Shown here: positions 34,012 to 34,368 of the stretch, piece by piece
How positions within the stretch are numbered: the stretch's first letter is position 1
Layout of the letters: every line of letters starts with the position of its first letter
NCBI GenBank assembly: GCA_020073325.1
Contig: JAIQFJ010000012.1
Coordinates: forward strand, 1 to 34,368
From: Terriglobia bacterium
Lineage (GTDB): Bacteria > Acidobacteriota > Terriglobia > Bryobacterales > Bryobacteraceae
Direction of reading: 5' to 3'
DNA: 34,368 bases
Translations under genes and position numbers: made by a program
The notes under the pieces: model-generated
What the model was told of the DNA's origin: nothing
Seen by the model: only the letters and a program-made list of their open reading frames with translations
Database searches by the model: none

Positions 34012-34368
34012 ATGATGCAAGCGTTGGCGAAGGACCCGATCGACGAATTCGACGATGAGCGCCGCGAACTTGCCCACCGTTTGCACAGCACGGCGTCGCA
34101 GCAGTTGGCCGCTTTGCAGCTCAATTTGTCGTTGATCTCTACCGCATCTCCGGAAGGCGCCGAACAGGCGCTGAAGGATTCCCGCGAACTGGCCCACGCG
34201 TGCGCCAGGGAAATCCGCGCGATCACTGGCCGCCTTCATCCCCCGCTACTCGACGAAGCAGGTCTTGTCGCGGCGGTGAACGCGATGTGTGCGGAAATCG
34301 ACGTGTCTCTGACCAGTGAACTTCCAGAGAAGTTGAAGTTGCCGCCCCGTCTCGCGATCGGTGCTTTC
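34012..34368 (+). CDS. NarL-type sensor histidine kinase (HisKA_3), partial at window edge
   Basis: 119 codons run open to the window end. Residues 16-40 form the dimerisation/phosphoacceptor helix of HisKA_3 kinases, ERRELAHRLHSTASQQLAAL, with phosphoacceptor H25. The second helix ends in RLHPPLLDEAGLVAAVNAM, the usual LHPPLLDELGL signature. In typical members the residue after the histidine is Asp or Glu (HDxxxQ); here it is S26, while Q30 is kept. The ATPase domain is outside the window. No sensor or membrane part precedes the helix, so this is either a cytosolic kinase or the start lies differently (ATG at 34012 or 34015). The partner is unknown. It is divergent from the secreted protein gene. 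Confidence 0.82.
   Translation, partial: MMQALAKDPIDEFDDERRELAHRLHSTASQQLAALQLNLSLISTASPEGAEQALKDSRELAHACAREIRAITGRLHPPLLDEAGLVAAVNAMCAEIDVSLTSELPEKLKLPPRLAIGAF

Overview
The window is a GC-rich bacterial chromosome segment with about 27 protein genes and no rRNA, tRNA, CRISPR array or insertion sequence that I can see. The style points to Acidobacteriota, perhaps the Solibacter/Bryobacter side. The clues are a TAT-exported gluconate-dehydrogenase-subunit-3 family protein, a TamA-like/SurA-like/TamB run, a LecA-like/LssY_C secreted protein, and start codons sitting directly behind -10 boxes. This is inference from gene content, not a marker-gene assignment. No gene-free stretch exceeds about 300 bases; the longest with little in it are 1552-1649, 18162-18262 and 20128-20221.

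Layout. At 1-634 (minus) are the start of cytochrome b and the Rieske protein of a bc complex, divergent from a ZIP-family metal transporter (plus), which is followed by a tiny lipoyl-domain-like ORF and nested palindromes. At 1650-6909 (plus) lies a compact operon: AAE3/Pcs60-type oxalyl-CoA synthetase, a PanE-family reductase, an OxlT-type MFS carrier and malate synthase A. Together these look like oxalate uptake, activation to oxalyl-CoA, reduction to glyoxylate, and condensation with acetyl-CoA to malate. This is the most interesting system in the window.

At 6897-16145 (minus) there is a long gene train purQ-purL-purF, a YjdF/DUF2238 membrane protein, a class I aminotransferase, a gluconate 2-dehydrogenase subunit 3-like protein, an APC permease and folC, mostly with overlapping or nearly touching ends. 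Upstream (minus, 16188-18122) a sigma-54 activator without receiver domain is followed by a REC-GGDEF protein in which both active sites are degenerate. An RlpA lipoprotein (minus) lies divergent from a hidden 21-codon gene for a lysine-rich peptide that has its own consensus promoter, ribosome binding site and strong intrinsic terminator.

At 19243-21106 (minus) are a TlpA-like thioredoxin and galU, divergent from an exported MetX-like alpha/beta hydrolase (plus), which converges with a ThiF/MoeB E1-like enzyme (minus). At 23284-32903 (plus) a five-gene, end-overlapping operon encodes a BamA/TamA-like outer-membrane protein, a SurA-like chaperone without PPIase domain, TamB, Pcm (protein-L-isoaspartate methyltransferase) and a PLP amino-acid decarboxylase. 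The right edge has a secreted LecA-like/LssY_C protein (minus) and the start of a NarL-type histidine kinase (plus).

Regulation. Several genes have a TAGAAT or TATAAT hexamer 6-7 nt before the start codon, which predicts leaderless mRNAs.
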